Shown: positions 29,535 through 41,372 of the stretch, in pieces
How the letters are laid out: every line of letters begins with the position of its first letter
Numbering within the stretch: position 1 is the first letter of the stretch
Assembly (NCBI GenBank): GCA_905221605.1
Contig: CAJNDS010001802.1
Span: 686,979 to 750,978 of the forward strand
Direction of reading: 5' to 3'
DNA length: 64,000 nt
Source: Symbiodinium natans
Lineage: Eukaryota; Sar; Dinophyceae; Suessiales; Symbiodiniaceae
Notes under the pieces: model-generated
Told to the model about the DNA's origin: nothing
What the model saw: only the letters and a program-made list of their open reading frames with translations
Databases searched by the model: none
Translations under genes and position numbers: made by a program

Positions 29535-31009
29535 GTGTGCGTGTACCCGGATGGCAGCCGCATTACCAACACCTCCAAGGAGCCCGGGGCCTCGGCCGCC
29601 CTCGCCCAACCATTACGGTTTAGGGTTAGGGTTGAGCGTTTCGGGTTTAGGGTTAAAGGTTTCGGGTTTCGGGTTTAGGGTACCCCGAAAGTAGACCCCG
29701 AACTTGTAAGAACGACCCCAACAAGGTACCCCGAATATCGTAAACCCCCGTGCAGACTCTGTGCTGAGTAGGGCATAACAGGGCTCATAGGGCTTGCAGA
29801 GTTTAGAGGGGATGTGGGGCTCCATTCAGGGCTCAGGGTGCAACCATCATAGAGAGAGCATCAATTTGGGAAAGCCCAAATGGTTCGAATTTCAAGACAT
29901 GCTTCCTCTTGCAGCAATTTGCACAAAGATGAAGAGGCCGGCATGGTGCAGTGCTGGATCTATACATAAAGGGATGAGGGGACTTAGAGCAAGTGGGGTT
30001 TCATTTAGGGCAGCTAGAGTTACAATTACCCTGTAGCCCCCAATCAGGGTACTTGTAACCCTACTGACTAAGTCCCATGAAAACCCTAAACCCTAAACCC
30101 TAAACCCTAAACCCTAAACCCTAAGCCCTAAGCCCTAAGCCCTAAGCCCTCCCAGTTAGAGGTATGGTACGGAGCTGGAAATCGTGAACCTGGGCATGCC
30201 CCTGGTGAGGCCGGGCCCTCAGACTCCCCACACTTGCTGCAGAAGTGATCGGCTTTCAGCCACAAAAAGCTTCAAGGAAGGGAAGCTTCTAGCCACGAGC
30301 CAGTACTCTATAGTACGGAGGTTCGGTGAGGCGGAGATCATCTGTCCCGGGTGTGCTTTCTGGGGTCTTTGAGGCGGTTATAGGAGCCTGGGCTCCTACT
30401 TTTTCGAGACTTCAGAGCAGCTTGTCCCCCCCCCCCCCCCTGCACGGCAGGTGCGAGATTCCCAAGCCTGGCTCCTCAGGCAAGATGCTCGACTCTGGGC
30501 TTGGGGAGGTTGAATTAGTTCCCTTGTCAGAAATGTAAGACTTGAGGGCCATTTTCGGGCTTGGGCCTTTGGCTTCATGCTTAGGGCCTCCTGGGTGCTC
30601 AAGTATCACGCTTGCCTTGTTCCGGTGCCCTGTGCGGGTTCCACTTCAGGTGGCTTGCAGCTTCAGGTGGAGTGCGCAGATGGAACCACCATTGAGGCCT
30701 GCTTAGGGTGTAGGGTTTAGGGTTTGGGGTTTAGGGTTTAGGGTTTAGGGTTTAGGGTTTAGGGTTTAGGGTTTAGGGTTTAGGGTTTAGGGTTTAGGCC
30801 TGCATCGCATGGTGATGAAGGCTGCCCAGCGGGAAGCGGGGGTTTGCGATTGCCACAGTAGCGTCTTCCACGGCGTGTGGTACAGCAGGGCGAGAGAAGT
30901 AAGGTTACCTGAAAGAAGACTGAGCAAACTTCGGGAGGTGATTCCGCAGGTCCTCTCTGGCGGATCCTTCCAACAGGTCTCCCCAGAGGAGCCCGCTGCC
31001 TTGTGGTGA
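29535..31009 (+). CDS. Second multi-exon gene model with DG motifs, 5' part unknown
   Basis: Proposed exons: 29535-29617, 29915-29945, 30160-30204, 30667-30709, 30798-30898 and 30950-31009. The exon ending at 30204 is followed in phase by 30667 and the rest agree. Exon 1 reads VCVYPDGSRITNTSKEPGAS, exon 4 VECADGTTIEACLG, exon 5 MVMKAAQREAGVCDCHSSVF and the last VLSGGSFQQVSPEEPAALW before a TGA. Introns: 29618 starts GTTTAGGG, 29946-30159 holds a family B fold-back plus CCCTAAA, 30710-30797 is pure telomere repeat, and 30899-30949 is only 51 nt. The DG motifs resemble those of the gene at 3.6-8.6 kb, so a SPAG17/PF6-like identity is possible for both. The 31-nt exon 29915-29945 is the weakest. 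A further exon may lie at 31311-31389. Confidence 0.4.
29971..30080. mobile_element. Fold-back (MITE-like) element, family B copy 2
   Basis: The left end GGATGAGGGGACTTAG pairs with the right end CTAAGTCCCATG. Internal sequence (TTACAATTAC, AGGGTAC, TAACCCTACT) matches the copy at 6982-7092. It lies in the predicted intron 29946-30159, upstream of a CCCTAAA array. Confidence 0.65.
30083..30152 (+). repeat. Interstitial telomere-like array, (CCCTAAA)n then (CCCTAAG)n
   Basis: About 6 CCCTAAA units followed by CCCTAAG units, ending a few bases before CCTCCCAGTTAG, the acceptor region of exon 30160-30204. Confidence 0.92.
30710..30797 (+). repeat. Telomere-like array (TTTAGGG)n that makes up a whole predicted intron
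   Basis: The 88-nt segment is GTAGGG followed by TTTAGGG units (one TTTGGGG variant) and ends TTTAG. Its first two bases are GT and its last two AG. Removing it joins VECADGTTIEACLG to LHRMVMKAAQREAGVCDCHS in phase. Confidence 0.85.
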
Positions 31010-31310
31010 GCTTTGTAGGTCAAAGGAGCTGGAACTTGACATCTTTTTTACTGAAGACCATGTACCAGGGGCTTTACTTACTTAGCTAGGTATGGGCCCT
31101 TGGCCTGGGCCCTGACACCATCTCGGCCTGAAACACTCCACTCCATTCTCATTTCATGACGTTGGCGCTGGGCATCTTTCATGGATGCAAAAGTCGTGCC
31201 GGAGTCTGAAGTTCAAGGCTCGGGGGCTTAGGATTCACAATTCCCCCTAACCCCAAGCCCTGCCAATGCTTTAAACCCACAAAGTTTGGCACCAAAGAAA
31301 CTGCTTCCAG

Positions 31311-31389
31311 GAGGAATCTGAAGCTGCGAATGCCTCCATCTGCCTCACCGCCAGCGATGGCAGTACGGCCTCGATCTTGGACGGAGGAG
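31311..31389 (+). CDS. Candidate exon with a DG motif
   Basis: After CTTCCAG the frame reads EESEAANASICLTASDGSTA and SILDGG, ending at a GT donor. It may continue the 29.5-31.0 kb gene if exon 30950 ends at an earlier GC donor (CCCGCT|GCCTTG) and not at the TGA. The stretch 31390-31962 shows no supported exon. Confidence 0.42.
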
Positions 31390-31962
31390 GTTTTCGTGTT
31401 TAGGGTCCCGGGTTGTCCACTGCACCTTTTTAGCTGGTGTAGGCCGGGGCCTTCGGCGTACATGCAACTCCTGGGCGAGGGTGTTTCCCTGCCGAAATCA
31501 ACTACGCACAGAACTCCACCTCAACGTAGCAGCCTGAAGCGAAACATAAACAAATTCGTAGTCGTTACATTTCCTGACATCTACTAGACTTCGTCCCCGT
31601 CATGCCCGATAATTGCGCTGTGTTGGCTCGAAGGCTGTGCAGGTTAGAATGTTTAAAAAGTTTAAAGACTCTTGACCTCGCAATTATGCATTACTTCGTT
31701 GCATAGAGTTGCATCATGCCACGCTACACAGTTCTCCATGTACTTGGTCGTGTGGCGCGAAGGTTCGAGCAGGTGGCGACGGCTGCGTGCAGATATGTGG
31801 GAAGGACAGTGAGGCAAATGATGGGTTCAGGTTGAAGTTTTGAAGCTTCAGGCTTTCGACATTCGCGTTCGAGCTTCATTTTGAGATCCGAGGTGGTTGA
31901 GAGCAGTGTATGCTGCACACGACCGTTGCTGCACTGCAACCTGACACTGTCACCCCCGGCAG

Positions 31963-32226
31963 GGCACGGAGACGTCGAGCTACATGGCGGTGGCACCCAG
32001 CATGAAGTGCGCAATTGTTTATGAAGAGCCATTGCTAGCCCGCAATTGGCTTGGGACACTCGGATACTCAGCTGAATTCCTAGCGTGTGAGACAATGTGC
32101 ACCGACCATGTGACCAGGGCAAGCCTTCCCAGAACAGTCCTCAGACAGCGCACCCCTAAAAGACCATCGGGCTCGATGAGAATCGCAAAGAAGTTTTGGA
32201 CCACTGGTTTTCAAAGCCCTTCATCA
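31963..32226 (+). CDS. Candidate exon, unknown protein
   Basis: After CCCCGGCAG the frame reads GTETSSYMAVAPSMKCAIVY and stays open to 32226, but the coding part may end soon after PSMK. Not recognised. The stretch 32227-34600 holds scattered C runs (about 33387 and 33615), a short (CA)n (about 33757-33774) and no exon that I can support. Confidence 0.3.
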
Positions 32227-34614
32227 TGAACTAGAGGTTTAATTACAGCAATATAACTAGACAGCCTAACCACACAACATGCTCCAGATAGATACTGTCA
32301 TGATGAAGCATTGCAGTCGTGATGTTCAAGTCTCAATTTCTTTTATCATGGTCAGAACGCCAGGACAGTTTCTATCAGGTCAGCTTGTTGTTCAGGTGGT
32401 GCATCGAACTAGTCAGCATGAGCCATCACCTATCCGTGTGCCCTCCGCAAAATCGTTGGGCCCTAGGTGCGAAGCCCGAAGCCCCCGATGTGTCTCAAGT
32501 CATGGGCTTGGTTTTGCAACTCTTCCGAGGCGTACTGCACGGAGGGGAAGCTGGTGACAAGACGCTGCCTCAGACCATCGACTTACACTTAGTTCAGTTG
32601 AAACCACAGGTTCCTGAGCCTTAAGCCCTATCTCTGGCGCAGGGCAGCATGTTACCAAAAAACAAAGGCTTGTGGAGGCTCAACCCTCCAGCCCGAAACT
32701 CCAACACTCAACAAGAAACCCGAACCGGCCCTCAACCCTGCGCCATCAATCCCTCAACCCGACTCAGCCCGAAACCGCAACAATTGACCTTCCGTTGAAC
32801 TAGGCGCTGCCGATGGCGCGGAATTCTGCTTGCTCGCCGACCAGACGCTGCAGTCTCCAGGTTCGCAGGGTTGGTCCCCGAAACCCCAAACTAAACTTTT
32901 CAACGCTAGACCTAGGGCTGGGGTTTCAGTTCAAGGTCGTCGGAGATGCTTCCATACCAAGTAATTAACACCCATCAACACCCTCAACCAAGAAGAGAAA
33001 CGACTACCTCTGGCATCAAAACACTCCGAACCATTCCGAGCAGATCCTCATCTCTAGGAAGACTGTGAGAAGCCTGCACCTTCAGAACCCTGAACACCCC
33101 AATTCGGCAGTTTCTCGAGGTGGATGGGCAGGCTCCCTGAACCATGGTCCCTTTCGCGCCAGGTTGGCTTGTTTCGGTTCTTGGTCGTTTGCGTAGAGCT
33201 TGAAAAGGGTTTCGGGATAGGGTTCAGTTGCTGAGGCACGTTAGTGCTGCTAGGCCCAGTGTTGGCAATGTCCCGGCCGTTCATGAACTCCATCCTTCAC
33301 AACATCGTCTCCAGTATTCGGTACTCATTACAGACAAATGTTCGGCTAAATTCGTAATCCTCTGATGAAAAGGAGGCCCCCAAAGCCCCCCCCCCCCTCC
33401 CAACAAAGGGACCCTAGAGTCCCTAGAGTTCAAAACAACCCACGTCTGACTGAGCAGGAGCAGTCAGTCCGCGCTGCTTGGAGGGCAACAAGGCACCCAG
33501 GGGGCGGAGAAGCTCGGACCAAAACCTGAGGCCCTCTTTCATTCTTCTAGTCAGGGTGGTCCAGGAGAAATCAAGGAACTTTCTAGACAGTTCCCCAAGA
33601 TGGAATAAGTACCCCTCCCCCCCATGAGACCTGATTGCTTGTGGGGTTGGGTGAGCATGGCAGTGTGGACCTGCTTCTTCACGCAGCCAACCGGCTCAAA
33701 GCTACATTTTGGCACCGTTCCGGGGCTCTCCTACTCCCTGGTACCAAAGGATGTGCACACACACACACACACACAGAGTACGCGTACATATCTTCACACG
33801 TATACTCCACCTGTGCTACAGACAGAGGTAAAAGTTCAGGACAAAAGACAGAGAAGCCATGTGGCAAGAAGTTCTCCAGATGGATGGCAGGCAGGAGAAG
33901 CCTCGAAAGTTTTGATCCCAGAAATGAGCATGTCGGTAACTTTCTTGCTGATTCCTCTACACCCTCCAGCGTAGACCCTAAACGAATACACCCAAGGCAG
34001 CCCTGAGCCCCAGCCTACACTCCCCAAGCACCCTGAAACGAAGGGCCACTACAACTCACAACACCAAGAAGCTACCCTTAGGTTTGTGGCCATCACCCTC
34101 GTTCTCACGACCGCTCACTTGCGAATGATGATGACTCCGACAAGCATTGCGGATTTGAGGTTCATGGTGCAGTGGCCACAGCGCGGCACTTAAGATGTAT
34201 ATTCGGGTTCAGGGTTTAGGGTTCAGGGTTTACGTAGGGTTTAGGGTTTTGTGGAGGGGAGGGACATATAGGTAGCTTTATACCAACGAATGGATGCTTT
34301 CTCGTGTGAGAGTTCGACCCGGCCTCTCCTATCCTCTCCTGCAGAGAGTGTCGGGAGTGCTGTGAAGGAGCACAAAGTGACGTCTGGGGTAAAGGTTTGG
34401 CCCTAGGTTGCGGAGCAGCTTTGCTTCAGAGCACAAAGGGGAGCCAACTGTTGATAGGGCTTGGAGTTTAAGTTGTGATGGAAGACAGCCATCCCAAACG
34501 TGCGCGGATGGTTGAAGCAGAAACTTGCTTTCCTGCATTTTTGTCTATCGTGCAGGACATAGGGCGTAACCGTCAGACCGACTCAACCCTCGAAACCCTG
34601 ATGCCCTGGATCAG

Positions 34615-34683
34615 AGGTTGCGGCAGCAGATTACCCACATCGGCAAGGTCCCGGAGGACCTGGGGGTCCTAGCCCAGACCTAA
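34615..34683 (+). CDS. Candidate terminal exon
   Basis: After GGATCAG the frame reads RLRQQITHIGKVPEDLGVLA then QT and a stop. It is helix-like and protein-like, and may start slightly earlier (DALDQ). Not recognised. The stretch 34684-36000 includes a family A remnant (34818-34870) and near 35560-35910 several short repeats around CTGTAATTTACAGCA, but no gene. Confidence 0.38.
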   Translation, partial: RLRQQITHIGKVPEDLGVLAQT

Positions 34684-34817
34684 TGAGAGTTCGAGTGCTT
34701 CGGCGCCCAAAGAAACTTGGTTTTTTTGGGGGGTAGGGGATGCAGTCACGAGTCATATCCTGGTACGTGTTTTCTGTTGGGATGGCATAAGATTGGAGGA
34801 TGAAGATATATAATTTG

Positions 34818-34870
34818 GGATCTTCCCCCCTTATACTAACAGTCCTTAATAGTGATTACAACAGGGGGGT
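34818..34870. mobile_element. Fold-back element, family A, truncated copy
   Basis: GGGATCTTCCCCCCTTATAC and ACTAACAGTCC match the left end of the copy at 61425. The right arm is shortened to ACAACAGGGGGG. Confidence 0.45.
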
Positions 34871-36004
34871 ACGCTGAATATTGATGACTATTACGGGGCA
34901 AGGCGACTCTGTGGAGTCACGCTACTGTAGCTACCAACCCCGATCCCCTCAAGCCGAAGCCCAGCAACGCCGAGCACCTTTGTGCCATTTAGGGTTTAGG
35001 GTTTGCCCCGGAGGTTTCTTTCTTTCCTAAGGTTGGCCCCGGCTGGGTAAGGTCGGCGAACCGCCCCCCCTTGGACCGCTGGTCCCCTGGGCAGCCCCAC
35101 CCCCCCCCCCTCTCTTTTGAGCCGTGAATGGATATCCTTGACCGAACAATCATACGAGAATTGCAAAGCCGCGCCACCCCCGACCCTCCCCGCTCTTCAA
35201 GCCATGCAAGCTTGCTTCATAGCATGTCGTGCTGTCAGTGGACATTCCTTCAAAACCCACATGAATCCTTTCCAAACCCATCATGCGAGCATTGTGTTCG
35301 CAGATTGCAGCCCCCGCTCAACCCCCTGATTCCTTTAAGCTTTGCTTCTTAGCTTTTAAAGGCAGGGAATGCTTGTGCCGACAGTTCCAGGGGCCCCCAG
35401 TTGGCGAGAAAGAAAAGGGAGCGAAGACAAAAAACAACAGGGATGGGAAGAAACTCCACACTTTCCAAACCCATCATACGAGCAGTGTGTTTAGAGATTG
35501 GGCATGCGAACAGGCTTTTAGCCAGTCATGTTCGCAGCAGCCCAACCAAAGACTGCATGTTGTAATGCACAGCATCACAAATGTTGTTATGCACAGCGTT
35601 TTGAGCTTGTGCACTCCGGAAATGCTGTAACTTGCGGCATATGGAGCTTGTGTCTTTTGCTGAAAAACTTACTGCGATTGAAGCTTGTGAACGGTCAGAA
35701 ATCTGTAGCTGACAGCATTTGGACTATGCGTAGTCATAAATGCGGTAATTTACAGCACTTGGAGCTCAAACAGACGCGCGGTCAACGTTTGGATTGAAAG
35801 GCTGTAATCTACAGCAGGTGGATAGGCATGCTGAAGTTTGTAGCATGAACACGCAGAAATGCTGTATATTTCAGCATTTAGAGCCTGGGAACCGCCAGAA
35901 ATGCTGCATGTCATACCAGGAGGGGGCGAGCCAACGTTAGCAAGGAAACCAAGCCAAAAGCCAACCTTACGAAACCAAAGCCAAAGTAACCGTGTCCGCC
36001 TGCT

Positions 36005-36325
36005 TAATGTTGTCTGCTGATTAGTGTGACCCCCCCCCCCCCCCTCAACGAAAGGATCCCCCTCTTTAGTGTGGGGGGGGGGGGGGGGGGGCTTTTGGGG
36101 GCGGGGGGGAGGACTGAGAAGGCCCAGAAGGAGCTCCAGAAGCTTCCTTCAAAGGAGCTCAGAAGGCTTTCTTCTTTACTTTCTCAGAAGAATTTCAGAA
36201 GGATAGTGCATCGCCCGATTTTTTTTTCACAATTCCGGGGGTCCGCCTCAAATAGATCCCCCTGAATATTTTTTGGATTTTTTTCCACAATTCCGGGGGA
36301 GCACACTAATCAGGATACAACATTA
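36005..36325. mobile_element. Fold-back (MITE-like) element with 24-bp inverted ends
   Basis: TAATGTTGTCTGCTGATTAG (continuing TGTG) at 36005-36028 pairs with 36302-36325, with 3 mismatches in 24. The interior has a C run (about 36030), a G run (about 36074) and two copies of CACAATTCCGGGGG (about 36228 and 36278). There is no coding capacity. Confidence 0.65.
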
Positions 36326-36469
36326 CAATCAGCGCGTGAAAGAAGATACTCAGACCCTGAGAAGATTAAGGCAACCAAAAAAAGCCTCCGATGCACACCC
36401 CCACAGCCTCCTAACAGCTTGGAAGAGCCAGATTATCAACCAGAAACCCTAAACCCTTAAACAGGACAG

Positions 36470-37357
36470 TTTGCAAGACGCGCGAGTCGACGAAACCATG
36501 TTGGAAGCTGCACGGCTGCAACAGACTACCACCAGAAACCCCCTCACATCTGATGAAGCCCAGGTCCGGCAGAAGAACTACGTGCTAGCCTGTCGGTTCT
36601 TCGTTCACGTCAACTTGCTGAACATTTTGCTGGAAGTGGTCGGCATGTCTCAGAATCCGAGCATGGTTGCCTCGGCGCGAGTGGCGATGTTGGTGGCAGT
36701 GACGTGACTGATGCGGAACAGGATACCCATAATTAACTGCCCTTCAACTGATGAATGTACACGAAACCCTAAACCCTAAACCGTCGCTGCGCCATGCTAT
36801 GAGTAATCAGGGGAAACTCCAGGAGGCGAGAAGTATAAGTCAGAGGTGTAAGTTCGGCCCCTCGCAACGAGCCATGAGGTCCACTTCTTTCAGTGGGCCG
36901 TTGCAACGGGAGCCTATCATCTGACGAAGCAGGAGGCCGAACGCTGAAGCCAACCCTAAACCCTAAACCCTCACAAACCTCTTTCGAAGATCCGATTCAG
37001 CAGGTCAGGCTGTTCTCCGCCGGCATGTACCTGTCGCTTCTCGTCCGGAAGCTTTCCTTCAGTCCGAGGATTCTGCTCTGCTGGGGCTAGGGGCTAAGGG
37101 GGCTAAGGGCTTCAGGTTGGCACCTGAATCGAACCCCTTTTTTTATGAGTTTGCGCAGGGTGGCCAGTGCTTTCCTTGGGGCTGTTGGAGGCAGCTGGAG
37201 CAGTCAGCTAAGGTTCGTGGTCTTTGTGCTTGTGGCTCCTTCTGAAATTGGCACAGCATATGGCCTGATGATACAAGGCCACGACGAACATGCAGTACAA
37301 ACTTCAAGGAATGCAGTCGCAGCCTGCAGTCTTGCACTAACTGAGACATATAAATAG
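36470..37357 (+). CDS. Four-exon gene model, probable membrane protein
   Basis: Exons: 36470-36698, 36894-36935, 37004-37050 and 37159-37357. Phases agree (0, 0, 2). Introns start GT, GC and GC. Exon 1 (LQDARVDETMLEAARLQQTT, then KNYVLACRFFVHVNLLNILL) is the strongest; exon 3 is VRLFSAGMYLSLLVRK; exon 4 (VASAFLGAVGGSWSSQLRFV) is hydrophobic and runs to a TAA. Introns 1 and 2 contain CCCTAAA remnants and intron 2 ends next to them. A very hydrophobic frame at 37555-37672 (LFRLFMLCAFTVVCMFSVGL) might be a further exon. Family not recognised. Confidence 0.45.
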
Positions 37358-37839
37358 CCCTACATGTAAAGATCAAGCTTCATCAGGGAGGCTCAGCTAC
37401 ATCTGAGATGTTGTTCATTGCGCCTGCGGTCTGCTCTGGTCTGCATACACCATGGAAGCACGAATTTCTGTTCATGGTATCATCGCAAATCAAGTTCATT
37501 GAACAGCTTGCAAGGGGTTGGAGAATGGTCACAGTCAATGTCTTTACATCGATGGCTTTTCCGTCTCTTCATGCTCTGTGCATTCACCGTTGTTTGTATG
37601 TTCAGCGTGGGTCTCATGCTCGGCCTCGGAATCATCTTTGGCCTGGGCGTCCGACAGGCTTCAAGATCGTGAGCAGGCTGATCATGACCAGCATCTTCAT
37701 CGACACAAGGCCGCCTGTCTCCAGTTGTTTCGTGGCAGCCCAGCAAAATGAAGCGCTTCCATCACGATCGAGGCAAGTTTCAGGCACTCGCTGCAATGAG
37801 AGTGAGAGTGCCAGTGAGAGTCGTAGTGGCAATGGTAGT

Positions 37840-38690
<851 letters not shown>

Positions 38691-38939
38691 GTAGTACCAC
38701 GCAACAGGACTTGTGGTAGCCTGTAGCTAGGCCGCTACGTAGCATTTCATGCTCAGCTTTGTTCGCTTCACGGCGAGGCTGTCATTCATTTGCCAATCCT
38801 TGACGCTTGACTTCAGCCGCAGCTCCAAGATGCCCTGTTTGTCTTCTGCGCCGCTGTTACCTTCTAAATACACTAAATACAACTGCAAAACTGTCGTCTG
38901 CGCGGACCGAAAGAGCCTCAAATAGCGGCTGCAGCTCAG

Positions 38940-39320
38940 GATTTCTAGTGCTTCTTTGATCTCGGAGCTGATGATCCACGGCACTGGTCAACTTCCCTAC
39001 ATGATGGCGGTGTTCATGGAGTTCCAGTACTTCGTGGCTTCGCAGCGGAAGACTAAAAAGGCATGCGCTGGCTGCTGTGAGTGCAAGCATCAAATCAATT
39101 CTCTCCAGGGAAAGTCGAACACATCCCACTGCCCTAAACTAAGGTGGCGTGTATGACGCTGTCAGTTGTGCTGGAACTTCTCCTCCGCTCCCGCATCCAA
39201 GCACTCTTGGACTCAGCGGATGCTGAAACCCTGGTGTCCAGCTTCCGCCGTGTGCTCCGTGGGATTTGCGATGGAGATGTCCTCCTTGCCGGCAACATGA
39301 CGATGCCTGTTTGCAAGTAG
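38940..39320 (+). CDS. Two-exon gene fragment, unknown protein
   Basis: Exons 38940-39060 and 39144-39320 are joined by an 83-nt GC-AG intron with matching phase 0. Exon 1 ends MMAVFMEFQYFVASQRKTKK and carries IHGTGQLPY. Exon 2 begins VACMTLSVVLELLLRSRIQA, continues SSFRRVLRGICDGDVLL and ends MPVCK with a stop, or at a GTAGAA donor. Good amino-acid balance. Family not recognised. IHGTG recurs in the exon at 44111. Confidence 0.5.
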
Positions 39321-41072
39321 AATTTAGGTGTTTAGGGTGTTCCGGCACAATGGGCGTCTAGAGTGGCTTATTGGCGGCAAGCATTTTTCTCAGAATGAAA
39401 TGTTTATCGAGAAAACCTTTTTGGCCTTCGGTATCTTTAGGGCTTGGGGCGCTGAGATCATGCTGGCAGCCCCGAATTTGACTACCACGAACGACTTAGA
39501 CGCAAAAAGTGCACTTTTGGTTCCCCAAACAGTGTGCCTACACTAGGGTCTCTTACGTCCAGGGTAAAAAGAGTTGGATTGAGAGCTGCGCGCGCGCACG
39601 TGGTGCCGGATGCGCGGACGGTTATTCCTCGAGCGGTGGTCGCATTTTCGACGAAATGCACAGCACGGGCTTGGGCGCAGATTTCTCGGGGCCTGGGCTG
39701 GAGGCATCGCAAATTACATCCTTTTGGCATCTTTTGGCGTCGTACATGGTGTCGAAGCGCTCGCCTAGCGCGCTCGCCTAGGCCCTGTGCGCACTTTGTG
39801 GGTGTTCAGGCGTGAAAAGCGTGCTGGTGCATTTTTCGATGCTTGCATCACTCAGCGTCCTGAAAACATGGCAGGCGAGCGGGATCCTGCGTTGTGGGCC
39901 TGGATGGGTTCGCAGCGTGCGGCCACACTAATAAAGAGCTTTGCCATTAGCAATGTTGCAGTTTTTGGGAGGACATCCGGGGCTCTGGTGGCGCGAATGT
40001 CGACTGTTGTAGCACAATCGTAATCCGCCGAGGACGTCCGGAGCTGTGGTTGCTCTAAAGGCGACCTTTCGTAGTACAAGCGTAGTGTGCCGAGGACAAC
40101 TGAACCTGTTTTTAGCTATGGTACCACTGTCAGGCTGACACCGGGCACGCCTTACAGTGTTAGTGTTGTCACGGCGATACAACCGGAATGCAGTTTAGGA
40201 GTTAGGGCAGACTTCGCAAGAACGAGTCCACACAGAAATGTATGATCTGAGGATTCACGGTGCTGGTGACTGCCTGCAAAACTTGCTTATGAATAGCGCC
40301 TCGACTGCCAACATCAAGGGCTCAAGGAGGGACCCTTACAAGGGAGCTTAGGCCTCAGCTATTTAGGGTTCTTTTGGGGGCCGCTTAGGTATAAAGGGAC
40401 TATACAAGGTATATATAGGGGTTTTATAGGGGAATAAGATTAAGGGTCGGTCCCTCCTTTTACCCCTGTTGACAAGGGATCACAGTGCCATGCACAGATG
40501 TGCCAGATGAGTCGTTAAGTCAAATCCATGTGGGGCCCTGCATTTTTTGCCTGACATAGAATGCTAGAAGCAGCAGCATAGCAGCAGCAGCAGCATGGCC
40601 GTATACAGACAGGACCCGGACCGTAGCCATGTGTCGAGGCAGACACAACAAGTGTTCATGGTCATCTGTCCAGCGCGGTGAAAGATTCCAAACTCATGCA
40701 GTCACGGGACCCCCAGCTTGAAACAGATGGTTGTAGCCTAGTTAGCCTACGGCAAAGCCTAAACATCGCTGAGTTAGCTCAACACCAAACTTTCTTCTTA
40801 GCAACAGGAGCGAATCTACATGGCAAGGCCTTTGACCAGCTGCCCCGTGGCCTGTGGATCCAGCACAGTGCTGTAGCTGGTGGGGGCTCAGGGCTGAGGG
40901 GTTTGGGGCTGAGGGCCTATTTGGGTCCCCGATCGCCTACCATTTCGAGATTTTGCCAAAAATCTCGGGGTGTATCTGCGAAGGGGTACGGGAAATAACT
41001 ACAGGCGGGGTCTGGCCCCCACGTCCAGTTCAAGCGCCCGGTTATATTTAGAGCAGCCATACGCCGGACCCA
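39321..41072. other. No supported gene; one inverted-repeat element
   Basis: There are GC-rich open frames in several phases (39500-40030) without splice context. At 40324-40461, AAGGAGGGACCCTTA pairs with TAAGGGTCGGTCCCTCCTTT around an AT-rich centre, a probable fold-back element. CAG triplets lie near 40566-40596. Confidence 0.5.
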
Positions 41073-41081
41073 TGACAGAAT

Positions 41082-41290
41082 AAACCCTAAACCCTAAACC
41101 CTAAACCCTAGCATCCCCACCCTTCAAAGGAAGCCATTTGGTCACTGTTGGGGACTATCTGAGGTTGGGCACTTTAGGGACGCGTCAGGATGTCCCAAAA
41201 AAGCTCTGAGCTCTACTCTAGGGTGTAGGGTGTAGGGTGTAGGGTTTAGGGTTTAGGGTTTAGGGTTTAGGTTTTAGGGTTTAGGGTTTA
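41082..41290 (+). repeat. Inverted pair of telomere-like arrays (CCCTAAA then TTTAGGG)
   Basis: Four CCCTAAA units (41082-41110) and, after 110 nt, ten TTTAGGG/TGTAGGG units (41218-41290). Unlike other such pairs, the enclosed segment does not look coding. Confidence 0.88.
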
Positions 41291-41372
41291 GCATCATTTC
41301 TCATAGAGTTTCGGGTTTGGGGCTCTCGGGTTCAACATGAATTAAGGGTTGGTCAGCTGAGGTTGCCAGCAG

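Noticed and set aside
40615-40645. ACCGTAGCCAT, matching the first half of the dinoflagellate spliced leader
   Set aside because: The second half (GTGTCGAGGCAG) does not match, and no acceptor or gene start follows.
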